DNA of 64,000 nt from Planctomycetaceae bacterium UBA4732. GTDB lineage: Bacteria > Planctomycetota > Planctomycetia > Gemmatales > Gemmataceae. The position numbers were made by a program, and so were the translations under genes. The stretch spans positions 37,378 through 101,377 of the forward strand of contig DHJA01000077.1 of the NCBI GenBank assembly GCA_002404095.1, written 5' to 3'. The notes under the pieces are model-generated. The model was given only the letters and a program-made list of their open reading frames with translations. It was not told the DNA's origin and searched no databases. This document shows, piece after piece, positions 43,594 to 53,694 of this stretch (positions within the stretch are counted from its first letter, which is position 1; each line of letters opens with the position of its first letter).

Positions 43594-44826
43594 CTATCTC
43601 GAGAGCATCCGTTCGACGGGAATGGGGCGCAAGTTGTCGACGCCTTTCATCTTAGCCTCGATCGGCTGCCGCCCAGGGAAGGTCCAGACGAAGGCGTCGT
43701 CCTTGTCCACCTTCTTTCGGTTCTCCTTGGCACCGCGCACTTCCATCACCGGCGTAAGGAATTCGATGATCGCTTTTTGCGCGGCTGAGTCGTTGGCCGT
43801 CAGTAATTCGCTGCCAGTCACCTTCGAGTCTTTCAGAGGATAGCTGCCGATACCTTTTTCAATTAACAGCTGGCGGACGGCCTTTTCCCTATTGATCTCT
43901 TTTTTGTCCATCAGCTTTTGGATGGCCGCTTCCGTCGCGCCAGGGTTGTCCTTCCGAATCTGATTGAAGATGGCGTCCAAATCGCGATTCACGGCGCCGA
44001 CGGACATTTCGTCCTGGCTGCCGTACACGAAGCCCATCGCAACATTGTTGCTGCCTGACATTTCAGCGAGCCAGCTATGTACGGCTGTCGGGATTTCTCT
44101 GTTACCGAGCTTCGGACTGATATTCAGCCAAATGGCTGCGGCCTCATCCCTGCCTTCCGGTTCTTCCAGATTGAGCTTGACCGGGAATCCCACGCCGCCG
44201 CCGTTGACCTTGTGACGGTGCCACTCCGACGCCATCCACATGGCGCCGAGCGTGGCGCCCTCGCCCGCGCCGATAACGATTAAGCTGGACGTATTGGCTT
44301 GGCCCGCGTCGTTGCGCCGGTCCAAGTACGCCTTGGCCGCGGCGATGTCGTTGACAAGGTAGGGATAATACTCGCCTGCTTTGTTGTCAAAGTCTTTGTG
44401 GTTGATCGTTGAAGGCGGCTTGACCGCCTTCCCTCCGCGGACATTGTTGCTGTTGTAGGGTTCTTTCCAGAACTGCGAGCTGACGTTCGTGCTGTTTCCG
44501 AAGCCGCGAAAGTCGAATTTAAGGACGGAGTAGCCATCGTCCTGTAGCATCCTGGCTAGTTCGTCCCATCCCGGCTGATTGCTACTGCCGCCGGTTTTGG
44601 AATTGATGTTGTGCAAAAGGAGTACGGTTGCCTCCTTGGCTTTGGCCTTGGTCTTGGGGACGGCGGCGTAGAAACGGCCCTCTAGCTCGACGCCGTCAAT
44701 CGTGTCGAATTTAACCGGCTTGGAAGCATCGTCGTCTTTCTTAGGATCGTCCGCGCCGCGCGCCGCCAACGAACACATGGCCGCGCCCAGCGCCGCCATG
44801 AAGAAAAGGCGGAACCCATTACACAT
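43594..44826 (-). CDS. Secreted alpha/beta-hydrolase-like protein lacking nucleophile Ser
   Basis: 410 aa with a signal peptide (FRLFFMAALGAAMCSLAARG). Alpha/beta hydrolase features: ATVLLLHNINSKTGGSSNQP (oxyanion region), YSVLKFDFRGFGNST; but the nucleophile elbow reads VIGAGEGATLGA, so the G-x-S-x-G serine is Gly. A non-catalytic or differently catalytic member is likely. ATG at 44826 with GAGGT at 9 nt is preferred to the GTG two codons upstream. Confidence 0.8.
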   Translation of the reverse strand: MCNGFRLFFMAALGAAMCSLAARGADDPKKDDDASKPVKFDTIDGVELEGRFYAAVPKTKAKAKEATVLLLHNINSKTGGSSNQPGWDELARMLQDDGYSVLKFDFRGFGNSTNVSSQFWKEPYNSNNVRGGKAVKPPSTINHKDFDNKAGEYYPYLVNDIAAAKAYLDRRNDAGQANTSSLIVIGAGEGATLGAMWMASEWHRHKVNGGGVGFPVKLNLEEPEGRDEAAAIWLNISPKLGNREIPTAVHSWLAEMSGSNNVAMGFVYGSQDEMSVGAVNRDLDAIFNQIRKDNPGATEAAIQKLMDKKEINREKAVRQLLIEKGIGSYPLKDSKVTGSELLTANDSAAQKAIIEFLTPVMEVRGAKENRKKVDKDDAFVWTFPGRQPIEAKMKGVDNLRPIPVERMLSR

Positions 44827-45011
44827 TGCCACTTACCTCCCGAAAAAATGCGCACCAACTGGTTAACCTTGATCTTAAAGCCGGGCGAGCGGATGGTCAA
44901 GCGATTGGTTCGGCCGCGAAACGTCCGCGCCAGTTTCCCTGGCGCCTGCGGCTGCGTCTTCGGATAATGACTTCGGGCCGCCCGACTCGCATGATCTAAA
45001 AAGGCCGTGGC

Positions 45012-46676
45012 ATGACTTACCGCAACCTCGTCGAAATGCACCGCCTTCAGGCAGAGCGCCTTGGCCCACGCCCCGCCTTACGCTTCAAACGTTACGGCCT
45101 CTATCACGATCTGACATGGGAAGATTACCGAACCGAAGCGCTCGCCGCCGCCGCCGCCCTCATCGACGCCGACGTACAACCGGGCGACCGCGTTGGTTTG
45201 TTGGCGGAAAATCGCGTCGAATGGCTCATCGCGGACATGGCGATCCTCGCCGCCGCCGCCGTCAACGTGCCGCCTCACGCTCCGCTCACCGCGCGTCAGA
45301 TCCAGTTCCAACTTCACGACGCCGGGGTCCGCTGGCTAATCGTTTCTACGCGCGCCCAGCTCGCCAAGATGCGTTCGATTCGGGGCGAATTGCCTGACCT
45401 GCGAGGCATTGTGTTGATGGACAGCGATGCGACGAATGACGAAGCCGTTTCGTGGCGCGGGTTCGTCCAGCACGGCCGACGGACGTTGCCCCGGCTGGCC
45501 GATGAACTCCGCCGGCGTGAGGAGCGCTTGGGGCCGGACGATTTGGCCACGATCATGTACACCTCTGGCACAACCGGCAATCCCAAAGGCGTCATGCTGA
45601 CGCACGGCAACCTGTTGAGCAATAGCCTCGCCGCGCTGGAGGTCATGTCGCACGGGCCGGACGATCTGGTACTGACATGGCTGCCGTTCACGCACATCTA
45701 CGCGCGCACCGTGGATCACTACATTTGCATGGCGTCAGGTACGCCGGTCGCCTTGGCCGAGTCCGCCGACGCGCTCATACAGAACCTGGAGGACGTGCGG
45801 CCGACGCAGTTCGCGTCGGTGCCGCGCTTCTATGAAAAGGTGTTATCGTCGGTATCCTCGGCGGACGCGAAGGAAACAAGCCGTTGCCTGCGACGAATCT
45901 TCGGGCCGCGTATCGACTGGATGTCGTCGGGCGGGGCGCCGCTGCCGTCGTCTATCGCGCGCGCCTACGCCGACGCCGGCTTGCTTGTCCTTCAGGGTTA
46001 CGGTTTGACGGAAACGTCCCCGATCATTTCGTTCAACCGCAAGGAATGCTATAAATTAGATACGGTTGGTCGCCCTTTGCCTGGCGTCGAGGTTCGCATC
46101 GCGGCGGACGGCGAGGTGTTGACGCGCGGCCCCAATGTTATGAAGGGTTATTGGAACGACACGGCCGCGACGGCGGAGGCGATCCGCGACGGCTGGCTAT
46201 ACACCGGCGACCTCGGCGAACTCGACGCCGACGGCTTTCTGCGCATTACAGGTCGCAAAAAGGATTTATTGGTGTTATCCAACGGCAAGAAGGTGGCGCC
46301 GAGCCTTGTGGAAGGGCTACTGCTGGCGGACCCGTGCATCGATCAGGCGGTCGTGTGCGGCGAAGGCCGTAACTATCTGTGCGCCCTGCTGGTCCCGGCG
46401 TGGGACAATGTGCGCCGCGAGCTGGACCCGGACGGTGCTGTTTTGCCAGGACCATCGGCGGACTTGGCGCGGCTTCCGGCGGTGCGCCGCCTACTGGAAC
46501 AACGAGTACGGGCGGCGCTGGCGGAGGTGTCCAACGCGGAGCAGGTGAAAAAGTTCTTGATTCTGCCGGTACCGTTCAGCGTGGCGGCGGAGGAATTAAC
46601 GGTGAGTATGAAGCTGCGTCGCAACGTGATCGTGACTCGATACGCCCGCCAGATTGAGGAGTTATATCGGGAATGA
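45012..46676 (+). CDS. AMP-dependent acyl-CoA synthetase (long-chain type)
   Basis: 554 aa adenylating enzyme: P-loop TIMYTSGTTGNPKGVMLTHG, VLQGYGLTETSPIISF, YTGDLGELDADGFLRITGRK and KDLLVLSNGKKVAPS of the long-chain fatty-acid ligase group. It activates fatty acids to acyl-AMP then acyl-CoA, at the membrane surface. Divergent from the hydrolase gene. Confidence 0.93.
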   Translation: MTYRNLVEMHRLQAERLGPRPALRFKRYGLYHDLTWEDYRTEALAAAAALIDADVQPGDRVGLLAENRVEWLIADMAILAAAAVNVPPHAPLTARQIQFQLHDAGVRWLIVSTRAQLAKMRSIRGELPDLRGIVLMDSDATNDEAVSWRGFVQHGRRTLPRLADELRRREERLGPDDLATIMYTSGTTGNPKGVMLTHGNLLSNSLAALEVMSHGPDDLVLTWLPFTHIYARTVDHYICMASGTPVALAESADALIQNLEDVRPTQFASVPRFYEKVLSSVSSADAKETSRCLRRIFGPRIDWMSSGGAPLPSSIARAYADAGLLVLQGYGLTETSPIISFNRKECYKLDTVGRPLPGVEVRIAADGEVLTRGPNVMKGYWNDTAATAEAIRDGWLYTGDLGELDADGFLRITGRKKDLLVLSNGKKVAPSLVEGLLLADPCIDQAVVCGEGRNYLCALLVPAWDNVRRELDPDGAVLPGPSADLARLPAVRRLLEQRVRAALAEVSNAEQVKKFLILPVPFSVAAEELTVSMKLRRNVIVTRYARQIEELYRE

Positions 46677-46804
46677 GCGTCTTCTATTTTCTGGCCTTGA
46701 GCATTCCTAAAACGGAGGCTATACCCCGGTTCGATTTGGTTGACTCGCGGAATATGCCCGGCGGGTAGGGGTGCCCAGTCGGTATTGTGGAAAGGCTGCT
46801 TCCC

Positions 46805-47944
46805 ATGACCCGGCCCCCGTTCGGCCGCTACACCCCCGCGCTCGTTGTCCTTTTCCTTGCGACGTTTCCCCTGAGCGCGCAAACTCCCTCGCCCACATTG
46901 CCCGGGCCTAGCGCTTCGCCGCAAGCTGACGGAGTTGCGCCGGCCTCGTTAATTGAACCTATGTCGGACGCGCCGCCCGCGACTGCCCAGCCTGCTGCCG
47001 CGCCCGCTCTTCCGCCGATTGACAGTTTCGGCGGAGGGCGAGGAATGGGTCTCGGCGCCGGCGCCGCGACGCCGCGCTTCAGCTACCGGTCAACTTGGCT
47101 TCCCGAAGAACCCGTCGCCGGGCAGGCCGCGCATCTCGGTTATGTCGAACAAGACTTGTCGCTATCGACGCCGATCTGGCACGAAGGCGGCGACGTTTGG
47201 TCCACTTCGCTTAACGTCCGCTCGGAACTCTTCCAGACTGACGCTTTTCTACCGACCACGGGCGACCGCTTTCCTCCCGAACTTTGGGACGTGCGCTTGG
47301 GAACCGCCTATCAGCACCTTTTCGACAACGGTTGGGTCGGCGGCGCCAATCTTTCCGTCGGTTCGGCCAGCGATCGGCCGTTCGCCGCCTTCAAGGACAT
47401 GACGGTCGGCGCCTCCGCGTCGCTGCGCGTGCCGCAAGGGGAACGAAACGCCTGGATTTTCTCGCTGAATTATTCGACCAACAGCCAGGTACTTTCCAAC
47501 ATTCCCATTCCAGGCGTTGCCTACTTCTACAATCCCAATGATTGGTTCCAGGCGACTATCGGCTTTCCGTTCGCCAACATGACGTATCGCGCGACGGACG
47601 ACTTGACGCTGCAATTCTCCTACGCGCTACTGACGAACATTCACACCAAGGCGATTTACCGCCTCGGGCCGATGGTGCGTCTTTACGGCGGTTTCGATTG
47701 GTCCAACGAAAGCTATCTGCGGGCGGATCGGGTAAATGACCAGGATCGGTTCCAATACAACTACAAGCAAATCGGCGGCGGCGTACAAGTGCTACTGAGC
47801 CGCAACGCCGACCTGGATTTCTCCAGCGGCTACGATTTCGACCGCTTCTACTACGAAGGCAAGGGCGTCGGCAGCGAACACAACAACCGGGTGGACGTCG
47901 GCGACGGGCCGTATATCGGCGCCAAGCTGTCTATTCGGTATTAG
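46805..47944 (+). CDS. Outer-membrane beta-barrel-like protein (DUF6268-like)
   Basis: 379 aa with signal peptide (ALVVLFLATFPLSAQ), a Pro/Ala-rich linker, and a series of amphipathic strands (YDFDRFYYEGKGVGSEHNNR; final strand GPYIGAKLSIRY ending in aromatic-rich Y) typical of an outer-membrane barrel. Such proteins are frequent in planctomycetes. Function unknown. Confidence 0.78.
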   Translation: MTRPPFGRYTPALVVLFLATFPLSAQTPSPTLPGPSASPQADGVAPASLIEPMSDAPPATAQPAAAPALPPIDSFGGGRGMGLGAGAATPRFSYRSTWLPEEPVAGQAAHLGYVEQDLSLSTPIWHEGGDVWSTSLNVRSELFQTDAFLPTTGDRFPPELWDVRLGTAYQHLFDNGWVGGANLSVGSASDRPFAAFKDMTVGASASLRVPQGERNAWIFSLNYSTNSQVLSNIPIPGVAYFYNPNDWFQATIGFPFANMTYRATDDLTLQFSYALLTNIHTKAIYRLGPMVRLYGGFDWSNESYLRADRVNDQDRFQYNYKQIGGGVQVLLSRNADLDFSSGYDFDRFYYEGKGVGSEHNNRVDVGDGPYIGAKLSIRY

Positions 47945-47990
47945 CAAGATGGTCGAATTTTGAGGCGTCAGCTATGGGCGGTTGGTTCGC

Positions 47991-48571
47991 CTACATATCT
48001 TGTTCGCGCTCTACCTCTTCCTTGACTTCAAGATCCGTCACAAAATTTCCGCTTGTTATGGGAAGATCGTGGGCAACCATTTTCGCTTCCGCCGCAAGGC
48101 GGCGGCACTTCGGTTCGTGGCTGTAAAAGTCCGAAACGCCAGCTTCTTTTGCACTTGCGACAATGAGGATGTCTGATTTTAGGACGCGCCTTGCGCTTCG
48201 CTCCTCTTCGGGAAGGCCCGCGCTGTGGCCCGGCAGACCCCTTTCAAAATGCCATAATCTTGCAGCCAGCACACACGCCTTCAGATCGAAAGGAGGACAG
48301 AAAAAACGGTCTTGGAAGTAGGCAATGACCCTTGCGTGCTTTTTAGGATCGACGCCGGCAAGCAACTCGGAAACAACGACACTTGGGATGTACAGTTCCG
48401 TCCGTTGATCTCAAACATTCGCAGCAGGAGTTTGGCCCTTCGCCGCATCTCCGGAACGTCTTGCTTGCCGTGTTTCTTTTTCTTGTCGGGGTGCATGGCC
48501 CAAGGCAGTGCCCACATTAGCACCTGCGAGTCGCACGCAACGATTAGGACCGACTTCTTATCTGCTGTCAC
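47991..48571 (-). pseudogene. PIN-domain protein with single-base frameshift
   Basis: GTG at 48571 overlaps the upstream stop. The first frame gives ACDSQVLMWALPW (first PIN Asp) up to LLLRMFEI, the second gives QRTELYIPSVVVSELLAGVD (PIN Glu) to the end, with LKSDILIVASAKEAGVSDFY providing further acidic residues. The frames join if one base is restored near 48403-48410; total length would be 194 codons. A PIN ribonuclease toxin is expected. Genuine inactivation or a sequencing error are both possible. Confidence 0.75.
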
Positions 48572-49377
48572 TCGTCGCCTCTGGCTTCTTGGAGATAGGT
48601 ATCCGGGTCTTCTATTTTTCCCCAGTCTTGTAAGCCCGCCTCCCAAAGCGCCTTCAAGTGGTCCGATATTGATCCGGTTTTTGTCTCCGTAACGTCCTGA
48701 ACAGTAAAGCTGAATATCCGCATGGAGTTTTTCAGCCAGCGCACGGCCCCGTGGACGACGACCCGCTGATATAAGGCGTTGCCTAGCTTCTTTGCCACCG
48801 AATCAGATTCGATCTTGCAAAAAAGCAACTTGTTTTGGAACGAAACGCGCAGCGCGCACCTCATGGCGGTTGCCCCGCCCACTCGCTCCACTTTCCCGGC
48901 TATTTGGGTGTTTCCAGAAACCAGAATCGAGTGGGAGATTCTCGCGTAAGACTCGGGTCCGATCCGAGCCAATACCTCTCCTCCCTTTCCCGCTTCGCGC
49001 AGAACGACATTACAACCAAGGGCGCCGGCTATTGAACTCAAATCCTTGATAGGGCGAAGTATGTACTCGCTTTCTCCCACGTCATCCGGATTTTCCAATA
49101 TTCGCCCGGTCTCTTTGAGCCGGTGAACGGCAAGTTTTTGCGTCCCGCTCACGAACTGGAAGACCGCTGAAGACTTGCGATTGACTTGGAGGAGACGTAT
49201 AGACCCGTCTCCTTCGTCGTCGCCTTCATCTTCATCTCCGACGACCTCGCCGGCCGTCAGCCGCCGTATGGCAGACAGAGCGTCAGACACCTTTCCTATG
49301 GGTATTTTCTCGGGATAAACGCCGCCACCCGTGAAGATGACTTCAAAAACGGCTTCCGGCTTCTTCGGCCTTGTCAT
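48568..49377 (-). CDS. Hypothetical partner of PIN-domain gene
   Basis: 269 aa, no recognised domain. An acidic run (GDEDEGDDEGDGS, about residues 50-62) and beta-rich segments (SAVFQFVSGTQKLAVHRLKE; MRCALRVSFQNKLLFCKIES) are visible. Its stop overlaps the start of the frameshifted PIN gene (GTGA), the arrangement of a toxin-antitoxin or two-component defence pair, but it is much larger than normal VapB antitoxins. Confidence 0.7.
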   Translation of the reverse strand: MTRPKKPEAVFEVIFTGGGVYPEKIPIGKVSDALSAIRRLTAGEVVGDEDEGDDEGDGSIRLLQVNRKSSAVFQFVSGTQKLAVHRLKETGRILENPDDVGESEYILRPIKDLSSIAGALGCNVVLREAGKGGEVLARIGPESYARISHSILVSGNTQIAGKVERVGGATAMRCALRVSFQNKLLFCKIESDSVAKKLGNALYQRVVVHGAVRWLKNSMRIFSFTVQDVTETKTGSISDHLKALWEAGLQDWGKIEDPDTYLQEARGDE

Positions 49378-49533
49378 ATTTCGCCAGCCTTTCACCGAAA
49401 ACAAGTCGGAATCGCGGTCGGCCGATCAGCTTCCCGCATCGGTGGACTGGTGTACGTTATAGCAGTTCTGCTGCCTCAATCATAAGCCGGAGGGGTCATC
49501 GCCGCAAGCCCTCCAACGGTCAAACGAAGTAGC

Positions 49534-52500
49534 TCAAGGCATGGCGTCCTTACCCGGCCACGGGTACACCTCGGCCTTCACCGCCGCGTAATTGGCGTCA
49601 AGCGCCGGGTGCAGCAACAGCAGGGCCGCGATGCGGCGGATCATTTCCGAGACTTCCGTCGCTTCCTGTCCTGTCAGGCCGCGGCCCAGCAACGCCTTTT
49701 CGCGGTACGACAGCCATTTCTTCACCACCTGATAGCCGCCCAGCGTGTACGACCAGATCCGCGCCGGCACGTTCCGCCAATACGCCCGGTCGTTGAGGTA
49801 AACGTCGAATGTCGTCGCGCCCCAGCAGGCCAGGGCCGTGGTTACGTCGAGGCCGAGCGCGGCGGCGCCTTCGCGGAGGGCCGTGCGCTCTTCTTCGGAA
49901 TAGGCCCGCTCGGTGGTCTTGCCCTTGCCGGGCATACAGACGCCGCCCTTGCCGGCCACGCCCCAGCGGGCCGTCACGTCCCAATCGGCGCCCGTCAGGC
50001 TGCCGCCGCCGACCCGCGCGACAACGCCGACGGCCTTCAGTTCCGGCCGCGGTTTGCCGGCCGTGACGCCCTTCACCGGCGTTTCCGTGTCGAGCAGGGC
50101 GGCCACTTGCCGGCCCAAATCGGCCGATTTCAGCAGGGGGTCGCGTTGGACGGGAAGGGGGATGCGGGGCCAGTCTTGGCATAGACTACCGTTATTCTCT
50201 TCGATATAGGCTGGGGAATGCAGCACGGCAGCGACGTGGTGGAACAAGTGCGGGGCGTCTGCGACGGAGCCTAGCCCGTTCAAATACGCTAAAGCGGAGT
50301 CTGAAAGGTTGACGAAGTCATCGCCGAAAACTCGCGCTTGTTTTCGTTCGTCGCCGAAAAGAATGCCGCTTTCCGGCCATTTGCGGATGAGAAGCGGGAA
50401 GAGGTTGGCGCCGCGCTCGATGATGTGCCGGCAACCGAGTAGTCGCGTTACATAGGGCGGGTCGAACTCCTTACGGTTCTGTTGTACGGCCGCCAAACAT
50501 ATATTGTCGTCGGCTACATGGGTGAGGTATTCCGAACGTTTCTCGTCCAGTAATTTTGTTGTCGGCTCCCAGTAGAGCCAGCGATGGTCAAAGGGGCGGT
50601 ATGCGAAACGCAGGAATTTATCGGACAATAAGCCGCGCTTTTGTAGCTGTTCGCGGACGGCGACCGCTTGAAATCGTGCTGAGTCGGTTAGCGCACGGGG
50701 TGCGATGGCGCGCATTTCAGCATGGCTCACCTTTCGACTGAAGTACTGCTTCATCCGTCTCATCAACTCTTCTCGGTTGATGTTCACTAACAAATCATCG
50801 CGCCCGGTCTGAACTCCTGGAAACGACACCGGGATGATAGCTGTGAGCAGTGGCCAGGTGAGGTATCCTGGTTCCGCGGTCATCGGCCGAAACGGCAGCC
50901 CCAGCGCTCGCTCCGGCTTCACTTTCTCGTACTGCCGCGGCCCGATCCGCTCCAAGCTCGCCAGCAAATCCGCTCGCTTCGTCTGCCCCCATAGGTGTCG
51001 AAAACGTACCGTCGCCGGTTCCTCGTGGTCGGCCTTGCGCACCAACAAAGTGACGGCCGTGCCCACCTGGATGCCTTCGCGGTTGTGTTCCGTCGAGAAG
51101 ACGCTTGGGTCGGGCTTGCCGTCCGGCGTCTGCTTGCCCGTCTTGTACTTGTCGCCGTTGAGGCAGTCGATCCAGACCTGATCGAACGCCTTCAGATAAT
51201 GCTCGCGCATCACCGGGAACGACAGGCCGTCCAACCACGAATAGTTGGAGATGAAGCAGACGACGCCGTGCCGCGTCTTCTCGGCGATGCAGCGCTCCGC
51301 CATGCGGAAGAAGCGGATATACAGGTCGTTCAGCCCCTGGCCCTGCGGTTTGAAGTCGTCGCCGCCGGCGCGGTAGGCGTCGGACAGGTCGCGCTCCTCC
51401 TGCACGGCGACGCCGGCGAAACCGTTGTACGGCGGATTGCCCAGCACCACGAGAATTTCCTTGCTCTGCTTCACGCTGCCGGCCTTGTCGTGTTCTTCCT
51501 TCATTTCCGGATAGAGAAACTCTTGCTTCTCTCCCGTGGGCGGCTCCCAGCCGGTCAGGGCGTTGGTCAGGTAGACGCCGGCGCGCTCCGTTTCGCCCGC
51601 CGCCAGCGCCGCGCCCTCGGTTTGCAGAAACAGCCCCAATTGCAGATGCGCCACCACGAACGGCGCCGGCAGAATCTCAAAGCCGAAGACGCGCTTGGTC
51701 GCGGCGGCCTTGAGCTTGTCGCCAAACAGCCCTTCCTCGCCCTTGTCGCGCAGCGTGGCGGCGATGGTCCGCAACACCTCAACGACGTAGGCGCCGGTGC
51801 CGCAACAGGGATCGAGGACGTAAACGTCGGGGTCCGCCAGGCCGTCGGGCCGGCCCAGTTCGTCGCGCAGCACCGCGTCCACGCGCGCCACCATGTAGCG
51901 CACGATCTCCGGCGGCGTGTACCAGACGCCGAGTTGCTTGCGCAGCTCGGGGTCGAAGGCTTCCAGAAACGGCTCGTAGAAGTACTGGACGGCCTCGGCG
52001 TCCTTGAACTTGTCAAAGAAGACGCCGGGGTTGACGCGGTTGAGGACGCCGGCCGTCCAATCGAGCACCTCGGCCAGCTTCCACTTTTTCAACTGCCGCC
52101 GGTCGGCCAGCGAGCGGAAGAGCTTGTGAAGGATGGGGACGTGCAGATAGTTTTGCGCTTTTTCCCAGTCGAAATCTTTGCCCGACCGCGACGGATCGCG
52201 TTGCCACAACACCCAGGCCGAAAATACGCCGTAAAAGAGAGTCTGCACTAGCGTGGAGCGGAAAAAGCGTTCGCCTTTCGCGCCCTCGAAACGAAGTCCC
52301 AGCCCCTGTTCGAGCGCTTGCCGATCCTGCGCCAAGTCCTCCGGGCCGACGGCCTCCATGCGCGCCCGTGCGTCGCGCGCGTAGCTGGCCAGGAACCAGG
52401 CCACGTCCTTCGGGTCAGTCAATTTGGCGGCGTGGAGCATCACGCGCTGGAGGTAATCGAGGAAACGGTCGCCGTGAGCCAGCACCAGCGCGTCGGGATG

Positions 52501-52962
52501 AGCGGCGGCTTCCCAAAACTCCTTTTCGGAGGGAGCAAGGTGGTAAGGCTCGCCTTTCACGGGCCGGCCGGCATCGTCATGGACGATGAGAAAGAAGTTG
52601 CGGTAGTTGGTGACGAGAACCTGGCGGTATTTGCCGAGGTAGCCGGCGACCTGTACGGAGTCGGCCGTTACGCCGGCGTCGTCCTTGACCTTCTTGCACT
52701 CGATGACGCCGCGGGCCGGCGCCTGACCGGCGAGTGGTTCGTCGGCACCCCTCTGGAACTGGTCGGGGGTGTAAAGGCCGCCGTCGGGCATTCCGGCGCC
52801 TTGATTCTTCAAACCCATCACGCAACGGACGCGCGGTTTAAGCGACTGACTGGCGGCGTTGAGGAGGTTGGCCAAGGGACCGTAGAAGGAGGTTTCGGGC
52901 GTGTTGGCGCCGGTGGAGCGGATGAGGAGGAGTTCGGTCAAATACGTCTTCAAGGGGTGCAT
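49534..52962 (-). CDS. Single-polypeptide restriction-modification enzyme (type ISP/IIG-like)
   Basis: 1142 aa. N-terminal restriction domain of the PD-(D/E)xK kind (GGLYTPDQF region, then GVIECKKVKDDAGV, about residues 50-110). N6-adenine methyltransferase core at about 370-560 with motif I LDPCCGTGAYVVEV and motif IV VLGNPPYNGFAGV. C-terminal target-recognition-like domain (DDFVNLSDSALAYLNGLGS, WSYTLGGYQVVKKWLSYREK). No helicase motifs are evident, unlike long type ISP enzymes. ATG at 52962 begins MHPLKTYLTELLLIRSTGAN; the frame extends upstream to 53148 without matching residues. Likely phage defence. Confidence 0.88.
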   Translation of the reverse strand: MHPLKTYLTELLLIRSTGANTPETSFYGPLANLLNAASQSLKPRVRCVMGLKNQGAGMPDGGLYTPDQFQRGADEPLAGQAPARGVIECKKVKDDAGVTADSVQVAGYLGKYRQVLVTNYRNFFLIVHDDAGRPVKGEPYHLAPSEKEFWEAAAHPDALVLAHGDRFLDYLQRVMLHAAKLTDPKDVAWFLASYARDARARMEAVGPEDLAQDRQALEQGLGLRFEGAKGERFFRSTLVQTLFYGVFSAWVLWQRDPSRSGKDFDWEKAQNYLHVPILHKLFRSLADRRQLKKWKLAEVLDWTAGVLNRVNPGVFFDKFKDAEAVQYFYEPFLEAFDPELRKQLGVWYTPPEIVRYMVARVDAVLRDELGRPDGLADPDVYVLDPCCGTGAYVVEVLRTIAATLRDKGEEGLFGDKLKAAATKRVFGFEILPAPFVVAHLQLGLFLQTEGAALAAGETERAGVYLTNALTGWEPPTGEKQEFLYPEMKEEHDKAGSVKQSKEILVVLGNPPYNGFAGVAVQEERDLSDAYRAGGDDFKPQGQGLNDLYIRFFRMAERCIAEKTRHGVVCFISNYSWLDGLSFPVMREHYLKAFDQVWIDCLNGDKYKTGKQTPDGKPDPSVFSTEHNREGIQVGTAVTLLVRKADHEEPATVRFRHLWGQTKRADLLASLERIGPRQYEKVKPERALGLPFRPMTAEPGYLTWPLLTAIIPVSFPGVQTGRDDLLVNINREELMRRMKQYFSRKVSHAEMRAIAPRALTDSARFQAVAVREQLQKRGLLSDKFLRFAYRPFDHRWLYWEPTTKLLDEKRSEYLTHVADDNICLAAVQQNRKEFDPPYVTRLLGCRHIIERGANLFPLLIRKWPESGILFGDERKQARVFGDDFVNLSDSALAYLNGLGSVADAPHLFHHVAAVLHSPAYIEENNGSLCQDWPRIPLPVQRDPLLKSADLGRQVAALLDTETPVKGVTAGKPRPELKAVGVVARVGGGSLTGADWDVTARWGVAGKGGVCMPGKGKTTERAYSEEERTALREGAAALGLDVTTALACWGATTFDVYLNDRAYWRNVPARIWSYTLGGYQVVKKWLSYREKALLGRGLTGQEATEVSEMIRRIAALLLLHPALDANYAAVKAEVYPWPGKDAMP

Positions 52963-53074
52963 CGGCAAGCTCCGGGCGCGGCGGGACGGTTCAGGAAGTA
53001 TAGCAAGCGCCGGAGGATACTTGAACTTCCAGTGTTGTAGAATCGTCGCTACACTGGAGGGACAGGAGAACGCA

Positions 53075-53278
53075 GTGAAAACGACAGATACCATCACCGA
53101 GCAGCAAGCCGACGAAGAGGCCGTGAATGAGTACGTCTCCACGGGCAAGCCGCTCGATCCGGAAGTCTACCGCCGCGTCCGCGCCAGGGCCGAGAAGATC
53201 ACCGCGGAACTGCGCTGGAAGAATGGGGACATGAACATTTCCACCGATCTCATCCGCGAAGTTCGTGACGAAGAATGA
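53075..53278 (+). CDS. Antitoxin-like protein paired with PIN toxin
   Basis: 67 aa from GTG at 53075 (GGAGAA upstream). Sequence MKTTDTITEQQADEEAVNEY, then PLDPEVYRRVRARAEKITAE ending in an Asp/Glu-rich tail with DMNISTDLIREVRDEE. Overlaps the toxin gene by 4 nt (ATGA), the vapBC order. Divergent from the restriction gene. Confidence 0.8.
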   Translation: MKTTDTITEQQADEEAVNEYVSTGKPLDPEVYRRVRARAEKITAELRWKNGDMNISTDLIREVRDEE

Positions 53279-53694
53279 AATACGTCCTGGATTCATCGGC
53301 GGCGTTGCCCTGGGTATTACCAGAGAAGGATTCCGCCAAGGCGATCCAGCTGCGGGATGAGGCTCGCAATGCCGTTCACGAACTCCTCGCCCCCGACTTC
53401 TTCCCGGCCGAAGCCTTCAACGCCCTCCTGAAGGCCGAGCGAACCAAAAGGATCAACGTCGGTGAGGCGAAGACGCTCTACGCTTCTATCGGGGCCGACA
53501 TTCCCGTCCTGCATCCCTATCTCTCCCTAATGTCGCGCGCCGGCGAAATCGCCTCCCGCCACCGCGTTGCCCTGTACGACTGCCTGTACATCGCACTTGC
53601 TGAACGAGAATCGTGCGAGGTCATCACGGCGGATCGGGGAATCACTAGCCTTCAGTCCCACTTTTCGTTCATTGTGCTGCTCTCGTCACTCTAA
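53275..53694 (+). CDS. VapC-like PIN-domain toxin
   Basis: 139 aa PIN RNase: acidic residues in MKYVLDSSAALPWV, FFPAEAFNALLK, VALYDCLYIALAERE and VITADRGI. Such toxins cleave tRNA or rRNA. Its end overlaps by 4 nt the end of a convergent spoVG remnant. Confidence 0.92.
   Translation: MKYVLDSSAALPWVLPEKDSAKAIQLRDEARNAVHELLAPDFFPAEAFNALLKAERTKRINVGEAKTLYASIGADIPVLHPYLSLMSRAGEIASRHRVALYDCLYIALAERESCEVITADRGITSLQSHFSFIVLLSSL

Noticed and set aside
50995-52251. 418-aa plus-strand open frame
   Set aside because: Antisense to the restriction-modification gene; repetitive V/L/Q/R composition.
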